Part shown: positions 10,453-25,700 of the stretch, one piece after another | How the letters are laid out: every line of letters begins with the position of its first letter | Numbering within the stretch: the first letter of the stretch is position 1 | DNA from: Siderastrea siderea | Taxonomy: Eukaryota; Cnidaria; Anthozoa; Scleractinia; Rhizangiidae | Direction: 5' to 3' | Length of the DNA: 64,000 nt | Assembly: GCA_964030785.1 (NCBI GenBank) | Contig: OZ034968.1 | Location: 65,883,399-65,947,398, forward strand | Made by a program: the position numbers and the translations under genes | Notes under the pieces: model-generated | Databases searched by the model: none | What the model saw: the letters and a program-made list of their open reading frames with translations, nothing else | Told to the model about the DNA's origin: nothing

Positions 10453-13400
10453 ATGTCGAATCCATCGTTTGGAGGTCCAAGGGACCGACCCAGTAAGTCT
10501 TGAACTGTTCTTTCTCGCAATTTTCCCCGGTCGATTTCGCAAATCTCTGTTGTGTTGCCCGAGTGATTCAACAACGGATGTTTAGCGCTGTCTTGGCAAT
10601 TCAAGTTTATAGAGTTTGACATAGTAATTCTGTATATGCTCGATATATTTACTTTGCATTTCGTCTCATAAAAGTGAGCTTGTTGTACTATGTAGTGCAT
10701 AATATGTGTTGGTTGTTAAGCAAAACGACAAGCGATTTAATCACCGAAGTGAAAAGAACAATTAATACTTCGACATAATCCGCCGCGAACGATTTGGTAG
10801 CGATAGAGTTACTCCATAAAAACCTTTTATAATCAAAACACGTACTGGTTAAACCACTTGCTGGAACTAATTTTTATCTAACTTCGTATTTCTGTTCGCT
10901 GGAAATTAATCTTTTGCGTGAAGTTCTTTGTTTTGCAAATTCGATTTTCCGGATCAAAGCATAAGAGGATTTGCTTGAAATTTGCGGTGAAGGTCGTGTT
11001 TGCTCGAGGGCATCAACATAACGTTTCTTGGGGCTGCACTCAAATGAGTTTTCTTCTTCACAGGGTTACTGAACACATAGTACCGTTTATTTGAGAAAAC
11101 TATCAAGTTATATTTCTTTTTGTTTTCTTCAAATTTAAGACACACTATGGAGCTTTATGTTATTATTAATACTGCATATATTAATTAGTAAAGCTGCAAA
11201 CTTGAACTTCTGTTTTAGTTTAGTCAGTTACACAGTTGTTTTTATTTCATATCTAAACCGAGTGGTCATCAAGTGAAGTATTTTGCCCTTAGCAATTAGA
11301 GATTTTAGAGCTGGAAACAGCTTTGATCGAACTAAACACTATCTTCTCGTGATGAAACTTGATAAATATGGTTTCTCTGTTTATAAATCATGCATACACT
11401 TTGTAAAAAACAGCATGGCAGGTGTTATTGATGGAAACCTTTCATAACTTATCAATACAACATATTTATGAGAATCAAAGTACAAGTCAGATTTAATGTA
11501 AAAAGTCTGTAACCCATAAATGAAATTGTTGGAAAATGTGGGCTTTACACTAGTAGTACTGACATGTTCTCTTAGGGCCGACTTAGATGGTACGATTTTT
11601 GCTTACGACTGTCATAATGATATGCGGGTTTTGTAGCGAGCTCTGTTTGTGTCAGGCAAAGTTCTTAAACAACTCATGATTCTAACATTTTGATTGTGGG
11701 TGCGACTGTCATAGGGTTTCAAAACATGTTTCAAAATCTGATGACATTTTTTGTGTTGTGTGCATCTGTCGTGAGGATGTTGTATGCCTGATTTAGATGA
11801 CACCATTCGTGTTGCAGACATGATGTGAGGAAGTCGCATACAACAGTTGTAAGCAAAAATCGTACCATCTAAATCAGCCCTTACAATGTGGCTTGCAGGT
11901 ACATACATTGTACCCACAATCGGAGATACAGACCAGATCAGTTACTTGCACAGTGATTTGTGGTGAAAGTTATAGGCATGAGTACCATTGCACAAACAAT
12001 GAAAGTAGTTGCAGAGAAATAGTGACAACAAATTTTAATAATTTGTAATAATATTGGAATTTGTAAAAATTCAACTCATTTTGTGATAAATACAATTGAG
12101 TTGAATTACGACAAAGTGCGAGCTCGTTGCATTGCCTTTGCTTAAGTGGCCAAACATGTGATTTTCACCTTGTGTGTGTCTGGATGCCAAGAAAACAGAA
12201 CTACGTGACTGTACATTTTGTTTGACAAAGCCACCTCCTACATACGCACATAATCAAACTTCACGGATCTTTTTGCAAAAAAGAACAGGCACAAAGTTGG
12301 CTAAGTGTAACCTGTCTGTTGAACTCCTAATTAAGCTAACATGAGGCAAGTGAAGTTTATGCAAATCCTATCACATATATTTGAATGCTATTTATTTATT
12401 GTCATGCCGATGAAAGTTTAATGGACTCTAAATGAAGGAGTCGACCTGTGGGCATTCATATGGATGCAATCTCTTTTGCACCTGTTGTTTTTGCCCATTT
12501 TACCACGTGTACACCTCTGTACATAATTTATATAGTACCTACCCTGAGGGCATATAGACTAAATAATCTAGGACTATTAGTAATAATTACTAACGAGTTG
12601 AATTTTTATGACAAAAAATTATTTTTAAAACATACAAATCCTTATGGTCAAAACCAGTAAATAGTAGAGGGGTTTCATGCAAAAAGGCTGTAAAGATTAT
12701 TAGATCTGTTCTGTTCTTGCCACTGTTTGCACACGCTGTGGATTTCAACTGAAAGCATTGTCTAGAGAAATTTCCAAACCAGAAAGCTAATTATAAGGAT
12801 TTTATTTTGAGGAGACAGCTGGTACAATAACACTAGGCATTGCTACTGTGTGACTGTTCTTTTGTTTGCCTCCAGGGGGAAAATTAAAGCAATCAGGTAT
12901 TTAGATAAACCACAATGCATTGAGAAACAAAGCAATCTTGGTGTGTTTTCTAGATTTTGTCCTAAAATTGCAAATATATACCACTTTCACATTTAATTTT
13001 CTACTTCAATTCTATTTTAATGCATGTTTCCTTGTCATCAATATGTTGCAGTATGTTAATTTGAGAAAAAAGAATGGCAAATGTTTTCATAAACAGCTTG
13101 ACCAATAACAGTAACAGACAATAAATCTTCAAATAAAGTTTGAAATGATCAAAGAATGCAGATTTCTTAGACAAAAACTTTGAAATCCAGCTTGCCCTTT
13201 GGGCAAGCAACTCTTCTAAAACTTGCTGGCTTTGAACAATTTTCCACTTCCCCAGCCTTTTTTTATATTCTCAATTAACTCATTAACAATTTGCAAAGAA
13301 AAGACAAATGAAATCATGCATTATTCTTGTTGTTTGATGTGTCATCATTGAGCTCCCTCTTTTGAATGTTTGATATGGTGTGGTTCCAGAGAATATCCAT

Positions 13401-16400
13401 AGCCAACCCATGCATGGTTATTGGAAATTGAAAATTGTGAAGCTAAACTGGAATATCCTGGGGGTTGGGGTGGAGTGGGAGTCATTCAGACTAAGAAACC
13501 ATCTGTGCCAGGGGTAGGGAGATTTTCTGGGACTACCCATTGGTCAATTAATTCAAATTGGCATACTTCTTTGCCCGTGTACTCAGGTACTTGCCTGTTA
13601 GGCAAGTGTTTGCCCAACTACAAAATCCACTGGTCCTGTAGCTAGGTGAACAGGAGGCAGGATGGCCGAATACCGGTAGTTTAGGGTGCTGAATTTTAAC
13701 TCGGTCACCCCAGGTTCAAATCCTGCTCAAGAGTTCAACCCCTTGGCCATGCTTGTACATAGCCAACTGGTCTGCCTCTGGTCAGTTGGGATTCTTACTT
13801 GTTATTTCTTTCAAAATGTTTCTTTTTTATTTACAAATGGCCCCACAAGCCTATGGCTTTAAACACATACTGTGTATAAATAAAGGTTTTTAGTTTAAGG
13901 GACGTGTGATGATTGTGGTTTGTTGTGATCGTGCATTTTGAGCAGATTGAAATGGTCTGTTTGCATGGTTTGATTTTCCATGAAGCCACTGTTTTAGAAC
14001 TTTAAAATTTTGTTTTTCTACAGGAGGTTCCATCTGTGAGCCACTGATGCAGACGACAACAGCAGGAAGAGTGATGTTAATTCATCAGCTGGTGTTAAAG
14101 GGTGATTTACAGGAACTGAAGAAGGAGGTTGCCAAGGATATGGGTTAGATTATTAATTTTTTAAAACCCTTTAAGCCCCAATGTTAAATATATACATATT
14201 CTCCTTAGGGTTCTCCATGATACATTTCTCATGGTACTAGTTAAGAGAATATGCACAACCATCAAGACATTTCATGTTTGGTGATCATTTCCCTTATTCT
14301 CATGACCTGTATGTTTTAAGTAGGGACATTGTAAGGAGAAATTAGGGTCAATCTCATCTAGTACAGCTAGGGCTTCTGGCGTCACAAGATAGATGCATTT
14401 GCACAGCACATTTACTTGGCCACAGATTGCATCTGATCGCTTATGCATAACTTAATTGCTGAGCAATGCACATTTTTAAAACAATCACACAATTTGGACA
14501 AACCAAAGATCCACAACCTCTCTTGGAATTGACCATTTCATTTTAGAATTAGTAGAATTTTCTCAGTCAGGGAGCAGGGGAAAAATCATGGAACAAGCAC
14601 TTATGTCCAGGATTGAACTCTTCAACGAATTTTACGATTTTTCGCATCAGGTCTAAATTTTACAATTTTTTGTAATGTTACGAGTTTTCGTTCTAAAGAA
14701 GTGAGATTAACAAATTTTACATTTTTTGCGATTTTTTGCTTCAGACAAGCAAGATTTACAAAATTTGCAAAATTTCACAGCCTCAACAATTTTTTGCACT
14801 GTTTAATGATTTTTTGTCAACAGACCCTAGGCGGCTAACAGATTTTACAAAATTTGCAAAATTTTGCAGCCTCAACGATTTTTCGCACTGCGTTGCGATT
14901 TTTTTCAGTCTTTTGTCTTGCTAATTGCCTCACATAAGCATGAATCTATGAATATCCCTCGTTCTAAATGCTCCTAACGTGGTTCATGACATGAATCTAT
15001 GAAATATTCCTCAGTCTAAATGCTCCTAACGCGGTTCATGACATGAATCTATGAAATATTCTCTGTCCCAAAAGCTCCTATCGCGAGATATACCGTATTT
15101 ATTTGCCTATAAGCCGAGCGATTTTTACACAAAGTCAAGCCAAGTTTAGGTAAAATTTAGGCCAGAGAGCTTTTACTAAACAAAACTTTCTCCAACATTA
15201 GGAAATTGGCATTATTCATGTATAAGCCAAGCGAATGTATATACTGAAGTTTGGTCATGGACTCAAGGGTTCGCGATGGAGGTAGCTCGAACCACATCGG
15301 GGTCTCATCCATGTTGAAGATTTTCGCGAGTGGATACTGCATTCGCTGTCTGGCTGCTATCATGAAGCAGTGAATAGGACCCCTTGGTCACGTCTCCAGC
15401 GACGGACCATTGACTCGCTGATGCCGTAATCTCTTGCGATTTCTGAGTTATTTTCTACAGCCTCTGCTTCTGCAATGACTTTTAATTTAAAGGCAAGAGT
15501 GTACCAGGTACAACGTGCCTTCGGCATTGTGAACGCAAACTATCTTTAAGATTTGGAGCGATGTATCAGTACTATGGTAACTGTTGATAGTTCTGTTCTT
15601 GTAACGGAGTTTTCTACTTTGATTAGGATCAATTAATACTGGTATTCCTCAACACACTCATTCATTAACTTTGGAAAGGTTTCCTAAGAGGTTAGCATTT
15701 CGATCATGTTTATTAATCAGCAACTTTAGAAGTACTTCCTTAGAGGTCAACACTTCGATCGTGTTTATTATTCACTTCAACTTGAATTTGTAAGTTTCCT
15801 AGGAAATTTACGCAATACTTTTTTGTGTTTTATTCGAGTAGATTACTCAATTTTTGGGTCTCGGCTTATAACCGAGAGTTTCCTGGATTTTTTTTGTCAA
15901 CATTGGGTCAGTATTCTGTGTTACAAGTTTGGGGTCTCGGCTTATAGCCGGGATCGGCTTATAGGCAAATAAATACGGTAACATGAATGCATGATTATCC
16001 CTTGTTCTAAAAGCTCCTAGTGCCACACATAAGATAGGATAGGATAGGATAGGTTAGGATAGGATATAGGATAGCACATGAGACATGAATCTTCAGTCAC
16101 CTAACGCTAGATGTGAAATGACTCTATGAATATCCCTTACGTTAAAAGCGCCTAGCGGAGGTATAAAAATAATCTATGAATATCCCTCATTCTAAAAGCG
16201 TTTAGCCCAAGATATAACGACCAGTGTGAGCACAGGCATATGTCAATATCGTCCGTTTTAAAAGCTCCTAGCAACATGACTATATACCGCTGGCCAAAGG
16301 TAAGTTGATAGTCCCTCACATCTCGATCCTCGCGTCTCGAGACTCAATTCTTGAAAATTTCGAGAATCGAGTCTCTAGTCATCGAGAATTTCGAAGATCG

Positions 16401-19400
16401 AGAATCGAGTTTCGAGTTGAGAAACTAATGAGCTTGTCACTTTATGGTCGCTTGAGTGATCTCTCGAGAAATAATACATCGGACAATCACGTGCATTATT
16501 GTTTACAGATCCAAGTGTGTCGAAAAATGAGGTGCAATCGTCACCTTTTCATGCGATCAAATGATGCACATGCGTTTAGAATTCACTGCTCCTTTCCTTA
16601 TAGGGTAGTAAATTATCCACTTTAAGTTTTTAATGTGACCGAAATTGTGGCGATAATTCTCAAAACGGCTACTTGACAAAATGCTCGAGCGTAAAGTCTC
16701 TCAAAAACTTTGCCCTGTTGTTGCGTAAAATAGGCATTTCACAGGTTCAGCATAGTGACAAGCATCGTATAAGTGATGCCAAATTTCCGAATATTTATGA
16801 ATTTACACATTTACAGGTGAAACAGAAAGGCAAAACATCTGTCGAGAGCTAGTGCCTGGGCTGAGTTTCTTCAAAAGCATCGTTGCATTACACATTGTGT
16901 AAGGTTTCAAATTTCGCTTTTGATGTCTGCAAATTAATGCGCATAGGGTAAAAAGTAAATCACTTCTTATTTATTGCTGAAGACATGACAGTGACTGTAT
17001 TAAACTTCGAAACTGAGATATTTTTAAATTATATCAGTTTCATTTATGACTTTTTCTTTTTTCGATGGATTCTATGTATTATTCGTGTAGTTCGGCAAGT
17101 AAACAAACGTGGTTTCAAGTGCACAGCATTGAAAGGGCTTCATGGCTTGACAGATTTGTAAAATTCACATTTGCTGAAAGTTTCGCCGGTTTGGTCACGC
17201 AAATATAAATGTTTGACCAAGCTCTCTGTGGGAAATCTGTTTTGTCCCAGTCCCTCTCACGTGCATAGTGCCTGGCAAATTTATCAAATGGAAGTTTTCA
17301 GTACACTAAATTACTCATCACTGGCAAAATGCAGCCATTTGTAGGGCAACAAAAACCATCGAAAAGAGCAGGAGACAACTTCCCACTCCCTTGTGATAGT
17401 TTTGGGGGGGCGTAACTGGAAGCAAGCGCATTTATTTATATGTTTCATCACTGCTATAATATTTACATGTATGTTGGCTTAATGTACGATTCCTCATCGA
17501 CAAGCTGGAAGCTGAGAAATTCTCTGCTACCCATGCTTTTTCAGTCTGGAAATGTGAAGATCATCTCTACCAGTACTTTTCACAATTCAAGTATGCTTTT
17601 TTCTACTGACTGGCATGGCTTTCAATCCAAACAAACACTACAGCAATTTGTGAACGTGAAATGATTATCAAACAAAGAGCACTGGCAACAAGTTATTGGC
17701 TGTAGTGGCTACGATACAAGGAACGAAGAAAATAACGTACGCATATGCTGCTTTTGTTTGGTTTCTTATCTGATGTTGATCTGTTGTTGTGTTTGCACCC
17801 CCCCCCCCCCACTTTTAATTAAGGCTTTCAGATAAATATTATGGCATATACCCTTATTAAGCCTACATAATTTTATAATAAAGCTGCATTTCATGGCAAC
17901 TCAAATACTAAGGCATAAACAGTGGTCATTTCTTGAATGATTAGTTGTTATAGCCAAACAATCATGGGAGCAACTTTAGAATACCTGTCCCCTCATTCAC
18001 ATATCTCTTAATGTTTTGAAGTATGAGGCATATGAAAACAAAAGGAGTAATATTGTTATTCAGTGACATGCATATACATCTAAGGGATGGGTATTAAGTT
18101 TAATCCAGTCATGAAATGAAACAAATTTAAACTAACCCAGAGACTTATGCAGTTTGTGATAGGTGAAATTATAGCTGAAACAAGCTGTTACAAAGTAATC
18201 ATTCCAGAAATACATGTATTTTCATAATTGATGGTGTAATTTCTCCAATTATTGTAACCCTTGGCTGTTTAACAGTTTTCACTGAGGTATTTCTTGGAAC
18301 CTTTGTGAATTTTCACAGTTTTCTTAATTCTCATAATAAACTGCGAAAATTTGCATTAAGCGACTCAACGAGAATTATTCTCGTTGGGTCCCTTAATGCA
18401 AATTTTCACAGTTCTCGTAATTCTCATAATTTTCGTAAAATTTGCAGTTCTTGTTGGGCCCCTCTGACATCTCATAAGCCATCCTTACTACCTTTACGAA
18501 TATTCGCAGTTTTCGTAATTCTCGTAATTCTTGTTGGGGCCCTTTGAGATCTTGCGAATTCTCGCAGTTCTCGTAATTCGTTGGGTCCCTCTGACATCTC
18601 CTAAGCCATTCTTGGTACCTTTGCGAATATTTGCAGTTTTCGTAATTCTCGTTGGGTCCCTCTGAGATCTTGCAAATTTTCGCAGTTCTCGTAATTCTCA
18701 TAAAATTCGCAGTTCTCGTTGGGTCCCTCTGACATCTCATAAGCCATTCTTGGTACCTTTGCGAATGTTCACAGTTTTTGTAATTCTCGTTGGGTCCCTC
18801 TGAGATCTTGAAAATTTTTGCGGTTCTTGTAATTCTTGTAATTTTCGTAAAATTCGCAGTTCTCATTGCGTCCCTCTGACATCTTGTAAGCCATTCTTGG
18901 TACCTTTGCAAGTTTTCGCAGTTTTCATAATTCTCGTAGCAGAGTTCAATCCAGGACATATCTCCTACAAGTACACCATTGGGTACATTTAAATGCATAA
19001 CTATAAGTGCCCTATAAGTTCCCTTCCTGGAAGAATGTTCTGTATAAAATTTTAAAAAGTTGAGGAGGATTTTGAATTTCCAAAAAGTGGAAGTCATCAG
19101 AATTCCCAGACACTTAGAGCTAAAAATTTGAGTACAATGGACATAAACTTAAAAATTCTCCTTAACTCCTTCTTGTATTCACATCAGCTTTTTTTTAGAA
19201 AGCCTCATTATTTCATTTGTTCCAGATCTTCTAGAAGGTAAGAACAGTCAGGGGATGACTCCATTGTTTCAAGCCGTGAGCTGTAATAACTTGGAGTGTG
19301 TTCAGTTCCTTGTTACATCTGGTGCAAACATAGACACCCGTGACAATGTTGGAAGAACTCCAGTGGCTCTGGCAGCTTATCAGGTAAAGCTTATAGCTTA

Positions 19401-19483
19401 GTTTCCCCTCTGAGCCATGAAACTGTATTTGTACAGTACCTGTTTTATTGTTTTATGATCTTTTTTGGACGAAATTACCCACC

Positions 19484-19524
<41 letters not shown>

Positions 19525-19743
19525 GTTGTGACCACGGAAGGCTGTGGGTAGTGGGCAATAAAGAGACTCATTACATGTTTTTTATACATGTCCAGTGTAG
19601 GAAGAGTCAATGTTAGATATAATTTTGAAGGTCCAAACAACATGACACAAGAAACTTAAAAATTAGTCCTCAATGTGTCTTTCTTTCTCTTTCCACACAA
19701 GCTTGTAAGTGAATAATGGCAAAAAATAATAATGATAGTAATA

Positions 19744-19788
<45 letters not shown>

Positions 19789-22700
19789 GTGATGCAACAA
19801 TGGAACAAAGCTGATCCAAGAAGAGGGAGAGAGAGAGTTTTCTAACAATGGCCTCCCACTCTTTAATAGGTGTAAATTATGGTACCATGAGTATTAGAAC
19901 ACCATATCAGCGAAAGTTGACCAAGTGTTAGAGGTAACTGGCTCTGTGATGCACTAGCATCCCTCCCAGGGGGGAGGGGGGGGGGAGTGGTTTTCTGTAA
20001 TGCTTACAGCTGCTTTGTGCAGACATGAGATGTTGTGGCAAAATTAAAGGTGCAAGATGGTGGATGTTTGACCAATAACTGTCTGATCAAAAGAAAGTAT
20101 TAAGCACAAAAAAACAAAAAAGAAAAAAAATTCAACTGTTATGTGGGCTCACTTTTGTGGCCTGGATGTGACAGTTAAGCTTATAATAATAACTATCATT
20201 TGATTTGCAGTTTCTTGTTCTTCTTGACTCTCTAGGGCTGGCATGATGGTCTTTATTACCTCTTGGCAAAAGGTGCCAACTGCTTGATTCCTGATAACTG
20301 TGGAAGGCTTCCTCTTCATGCAGCAACATACTTCAGCAATGAAAAGTAATTATCTGAACGGTGTTTACACGTGCGTTGCTTCAGCAATGCCTGTTGTTAG
20401 TTTGGCAACCTATTTTCTTGTTTATCCATGTGTAAGCTTAATTTTTGCTATGTTTCTTTCCACAGGTCCCTTGATGTTCTGTTGCAACATCTGTCACTTC
20501 AAGATGTAGATGCTCGTGATAATGAGGTGTGTGTTAATACCTTCAATGGTAACATTAGCCAACGTCAATAAATATTCTATGTGCATACTTTTAGATGCAG
20601 GGTCCCTTTAGATACCAGCCTTCGAACTGAATGGGCCACCCTGCTAAAATAAAGCTACCTACGTACCTAGGTCAAAATGTAAATCATTTTGGAAGCATTA
20701 ACATATGTGTCTTGTACTGCATTCTGATGCATATGGTGAGAGTGAGAGTGAGAGCACTTTCAGTGTGGAGTCATTCAACTGGGAAAACAAGTTCTTTACA
20801 CTGCTTTTTAGTGTGCCATGTGCAGATTCACTTTTCAACAAAAAAGTCCTAAGGACTCACAGCTGTGTCCTTGTGACCATGTCCCCCTCCCCCAGCTTAA
20901 ACCTCCTAATAATCTGAGTCTACCCTCAAATTGTTGTGCGAGTTTAAAACTGCAATTGACAAAGTTTGTGATTGTGTGACACAAGATTTTGGCTATGGTG
21001 TTACTTGATGATTTCATGTTTCAAATCTGTTTGCTCAGCTTGATGTTGTTTTGCTGTGTTTCATTGCATTACATGTACTATACTTGTATGCCTGGCCAAG
21101 CAAAAGCAGATGGCGGGGACAGTTTTTGTGTTGGCCATGTGAAAATCAGACATTCTGGAGTTCTGGACCTGAGTTACTGACAACAACAAAAAAAAAGAGA
21201 GAGAGAGAGAGAAAGAGAGAGCTGGTCATACCTTCAGTGCCTGGCTAATAGTATTATTATTGTTTTACTGATTGAAGTGTACATTTATTTGTTTTTACTT
21301 CCAAGGGAATGACTGCTCTTCATTGGGCAGCTTTCCATGGTCGAACAGGTCATGTCAAGTTGTTAGTGGAAAAGAAAGCAGATCTGTTATCTCGTGACAC
21401 TGATGGAAAACTACCACTTCACTGGGCTGCGCAGGTGCCTATGTGTATCATATTGCTTGTTTGATTATTTGAAAGTAGTTTGTGGTAACAAGTTGTCATT
21501 GAAAATGTAAATTAAACTTCAAATAATCGTGACTACATTCTGAGAGGAAAAATAACCAGACTAAAATAGTCAATGACAAGAAGGCTTGAATACATAATTA
21601 TCTTGACTTTTGGTGAAAGTGAAAAGTACCAACAAGGTTTCAAGAACAATGGTTGAAGTCGATTACTTGGCTAAAAGGTGTCACTTCTTTTATCACAACC
21701 CGCTAGAAGCGGGTACTCCTCAAAATTGACAGTAAAGCTTGTTGCTGTTAATTTCTGAAGGTATAGCACCTTGACCAAAACTAATTAACGTCACCAAGGG
21801 CAACAACTGCCAATAGAAACATTTCAACCCCACTGAAAAAACAACTACCAGTATAATCTTAGTGACTTTGTTTATTTATAAATATAGCTTAGTTTATGCC
21901 AGTTTGATAATTAAAAGGAATTTGAAAATTTACTATCCTGTTACTATAAATTTTAGTAAGCAACCAATTAATTTAAAAGATATTTCCTTTAATCTTGTGA
22001 GTATTATCCTGGAAATGTTTCCAGTTGGCTGGTGTTCTTTTCTGTTTTACAGAATGGTTTTGTTTCAACTTGTCAAGTGATGTTAGGAGTGTCCAACAGC
22101 CATAACCTAGTCAATGGAAAGGACTTCTCTGGACGGACCCCAACTCACTTAGCAGCTGCCGCAGGACAGTACCATGTACTGGTTGAGCTGATGGCTGTGC
22201 CATTTGCAAACAGTGAAGTAGTGGACAATGAGGGCAGGCAAGTTTTAAACAACTTATTGTGACTTTATCGTCTATCAACAAAATTGGAAACTGCCAAAAA
22301 AAAATGAAGGTCAAGGTAATACTTGGTGTACTTTGTATCCAATTTTTCTTTCACCTTTTACGTTGCTGCAATCATACGCTACTAAACGAATCCAGTCTAC
22401 TTGCTATGCAATGAAAGCAAAAATTGCAAAAAGGTTGTCACAAGGTATGTTTCAGTACATATAGGCCAGAGTGTAAATTACACCACAATTTGTGTGGCTA
22501 CAACTACTGATAATCACAGTGGCCAACTACTGATTTGTTCCAAGTGTAAACTTCTTGTTCAAGTTGAAAATTTGTGTAAGTGCAATAAGGGGCATGAATC
22601 TAAAATTCTGGTGAAAGTCAAAAAAAAAAAAAAAGGAAAAAAAAAAGAAAACTCGATCCAGGGTGTGATTGTTTGGTTTGAAAATCCATGGATGCCCACT

Positions 22701-25700
22701 TACTTGGAATTCTTGTTTGACCATACAGTGAATTTTGAACCATTTTGAAAGGCAATCAATCAACAACTTTATTTAATGAGGGTGAAACTTAACAGCAGAG
22801 CTGATGAACCTGTGGCCCTCTTAAAATATACAAATGCAAACAGAGATCAATAATGTTATTTAGAACTATGCTTATTGTGCTTAAACCTATTTCAGTGATT
22901 ATTAAGAGAATCAGGGTTCACGGGGGAAAGCATTTTTCTAGGTGTGTTGAGGAATTACCTTCTTCTTTACTTCTTGGATGAATGACATCATGGTGCATCA
23001 TTCAGGAGGATAGTTTTTTGAAGTAGTTTGTGACTGTAGTTCAGTGATGTGACATGTGGGATATTTACAGGTGTCAGGCTGTCTCAAGTTCAAGTCCCCA
23101 AGGAAATGCCAACTTTTTTCCCTTCATAGCTAAATTATTAACCTTAGAAAAGCAAAAATTCAGGGTAATTAAAGCAGGGGGTGTCTGATGATGGGTTTGG
23201 TACTAAAAATTCCTGTCAATAATGAGATGCAGTTAGCCTGCATGCAGACATCTCCTGTTTCCTTTGCTTCACGCGGGAAAGGGACGTCTGTGTATCGTTG
23301 TTGCCAATTATGTTCCAGTATCCTGCTGTTTTTCAGAAATTCATGCTGTTTTGGGTTTCAAATTTCACATAAATTATTTATGTAAATAGCGAACTGATGC
23401 TGTATGGCAAACAGGAACGATTCATCCAAAAGAAATGGCTACTTGAGAGAAGCCAAATATTTCCACACTACACTTTTCAAGAGTTTGGACCTGTTTTCGT
23501 TACTGTCAGCCCTGTGCCTCTTGTAAGGTTTTAAACTGTGGTCACTGCAAACATTCTTCTTGGATTTTTCACAAGTTATTGTAAAATCCTCGCCTCTTCC
23601 AGAACTTTCCAATGCATGTTTACTGATGTATGCGATTAGAATTGGGCGATGTGGCACCTCTTACAAGGTCTTCTCTGATTTGCTGAGAAAACAATACACC
23701 AAACAACAAAACAATGGACCCTAGCCCTGAAAACAATAGAGCTGCGTGATACCAAGGTCCATTGAAATTAGAGGTTGTTAAGAGCTGCGGGGCTACTCTT
23801 AGAATTACAGCAAACTGTTGAGAAAGGGATTTCCTTGTAAACTTTAAATTCTCCGTGACCTTGAACAAGATTTCTATCGTTATGATTCAAGATAGGAAAA
23901 ATTACAGCACTCACCCACGGTGTTGATCTGTCATTTGAAAGCCCCACTGAAATTATGCCGCATAAATTATCCTGAGTGTTTTTGATGATAGCCAATCAGA
24001 ATCGAATCTGTCAGGCAATCAATTAGAGTACTTTCCATGAATTCCTGAAAAACAGCAGGATACTGGAACATGATTAGCAACGCCGTTATGCAGCTGTCCC
24101 TATTCCACATGGAGCAAAGGAAATAGGAGACGTCTGCGAGCAGGCTAAAATGCAGTGGGCCCCATCTAATCTCCAGGTTACCAATGAACTTAATTGTTAT
24201 TCATTAGCTGATTTCTCTATTCATTTGACAAGAGAGGGCCTTAGCCTCTGAGTTAAAACCTCATATTTGTTAGTTGGCATTGGGCAGACCTCTTTTTTGC
24301 GAGGCATTGTAAAATGTTTCCCAGTTCTAAAGATGCTTTAATTTATAAGATAAACGTTAAGTGTGCAAATTGCTGGCAAATACAATCTGCATTGCTTGGA
24401 TAAACAGAAAAAAATGGTTTCCTAAATATCAGCTTTCAAACTTAAGTTTGGCCTGTGAAGGCAACCTAACACTTGCTTACCGGTACATGTTTGTACATTG
24501 TACTTATTCCCGTATGAAACAGATTACGCTTACGCAGCGCTGCTTTAGCGACTAACTAGGGCTGCAGTGAACACTGCGAAAAGGTTGCATGAATGCTGTT
24601 TTCGTTGCGCTGCAGCAACTTTTCACGTTTACGTAAGCCGTTCCTACATCGTCTCTGGTTTTATTTACGCACGTAAAACAAGTTAAATTTACGCCCGTAC
24701 GCATGTAAAATTTACGCAACAGTGGAAATCAACCTTTAAACAAATTAATTTGTACATTGATTTTTTAAATACATACGTGTAAGTATTTCTCTAAATAATA
24801 AGTTTAGCAACAAAGACATCGTAAACAAACCTTTAATGCCAACTCTGAAGTTTTGCTATGTCAGTTCCCGATCACGTCGGGTTAAATTAACATCTTGGAA
24901 TGCAGAAAATTATGAATGGTTGACTTCAACTTGCAAGTCCAAACACTATCATTATATTCAACATAGTTACACTTACCCTAGCAACACTGTTTTCCACCTT
25001 AATTAAATGAGCTCACAAGAAACGTTTTCATAGCAAAAATACAAATTTCTCTCAGGAGAAGAATTAGCGGCAACTTACCAGCTTGCAACGAACTTTTTCT
25101 AGCAGTATATACGACCAGTTCTCTGAAGATCTAATGAAAATCGTAGTATTCCTGATGCAAACCAGTCTGAGAGAGCACTTCTTACATCCCTCTGCTTTAA
25201 AGATCCATCAAATGGTAAATCCATGAACCAAATTGATAATTAGTGGCCAAAGTATGAAACATATACTGGGAACATACATTCCTATACATGTATCTTGCCG
25301 CATCCATACAACTTACAGCAGCGATTTTTTCTGTTGTGTGTGCATCTCCAAGCTCAGCTTCTTTTCTTGGTAACTTTCTTCTTGAAAGTTTTCCAGATTT
25401 TCAAGGCTAGCCAAACTTCACAATGGACAAAATAGTGATTTTTGAAAAGTAACCTATTCACTGCTGAAGTAACCTCCGTTTGATGCATTCCGTTGAGATC
25501 AGTTTACGGCCAATGACGTGGGGATTCCGAGTGGCTAGGTCATCTGGCGGTGTTACCTTAAAATAAACATCTTTTCAAGGGGATAACTTGAAAGATATGC
25601 GATGGATTTTCCAAATCAAGAGTGTTACAAGACAATTTCTTCTTCTTTCAAGTAATTTTGATCTCTTGCGTGCGAAAAGCTACTGATTGATCACATGCTA

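Larger units (their letters stand above)
10493..14023 (+). other. ANKRD55-like intron 1
   Basis: AT-rich intron holding the Harbinger-type MITE (11575-11880) and a tRNA-Leu-like SINE (about 13640-13895). I see no nested gene. Confidence 0.6.
14935..16280. repeat. About 58-bp satellite array, split by a pogo-type element
   Basis: The unit contains ATGAATCTATGAATATCC, then TC(G/A)TTCTAAA(T/A)GCTCCTA. Copies start near 14940, 14993 and 15051, and after the insertion near 15982, 16086, 16120 and 16165, degrading to the right. An AGGAT pentamer tract (16031-16077) sits inside. Confidence 0.75.

Noticed and set aside
19398..19848. Poly-Asp and poly-His proteins
   Set aside because: Trinucleotide microsatellites in an intron.
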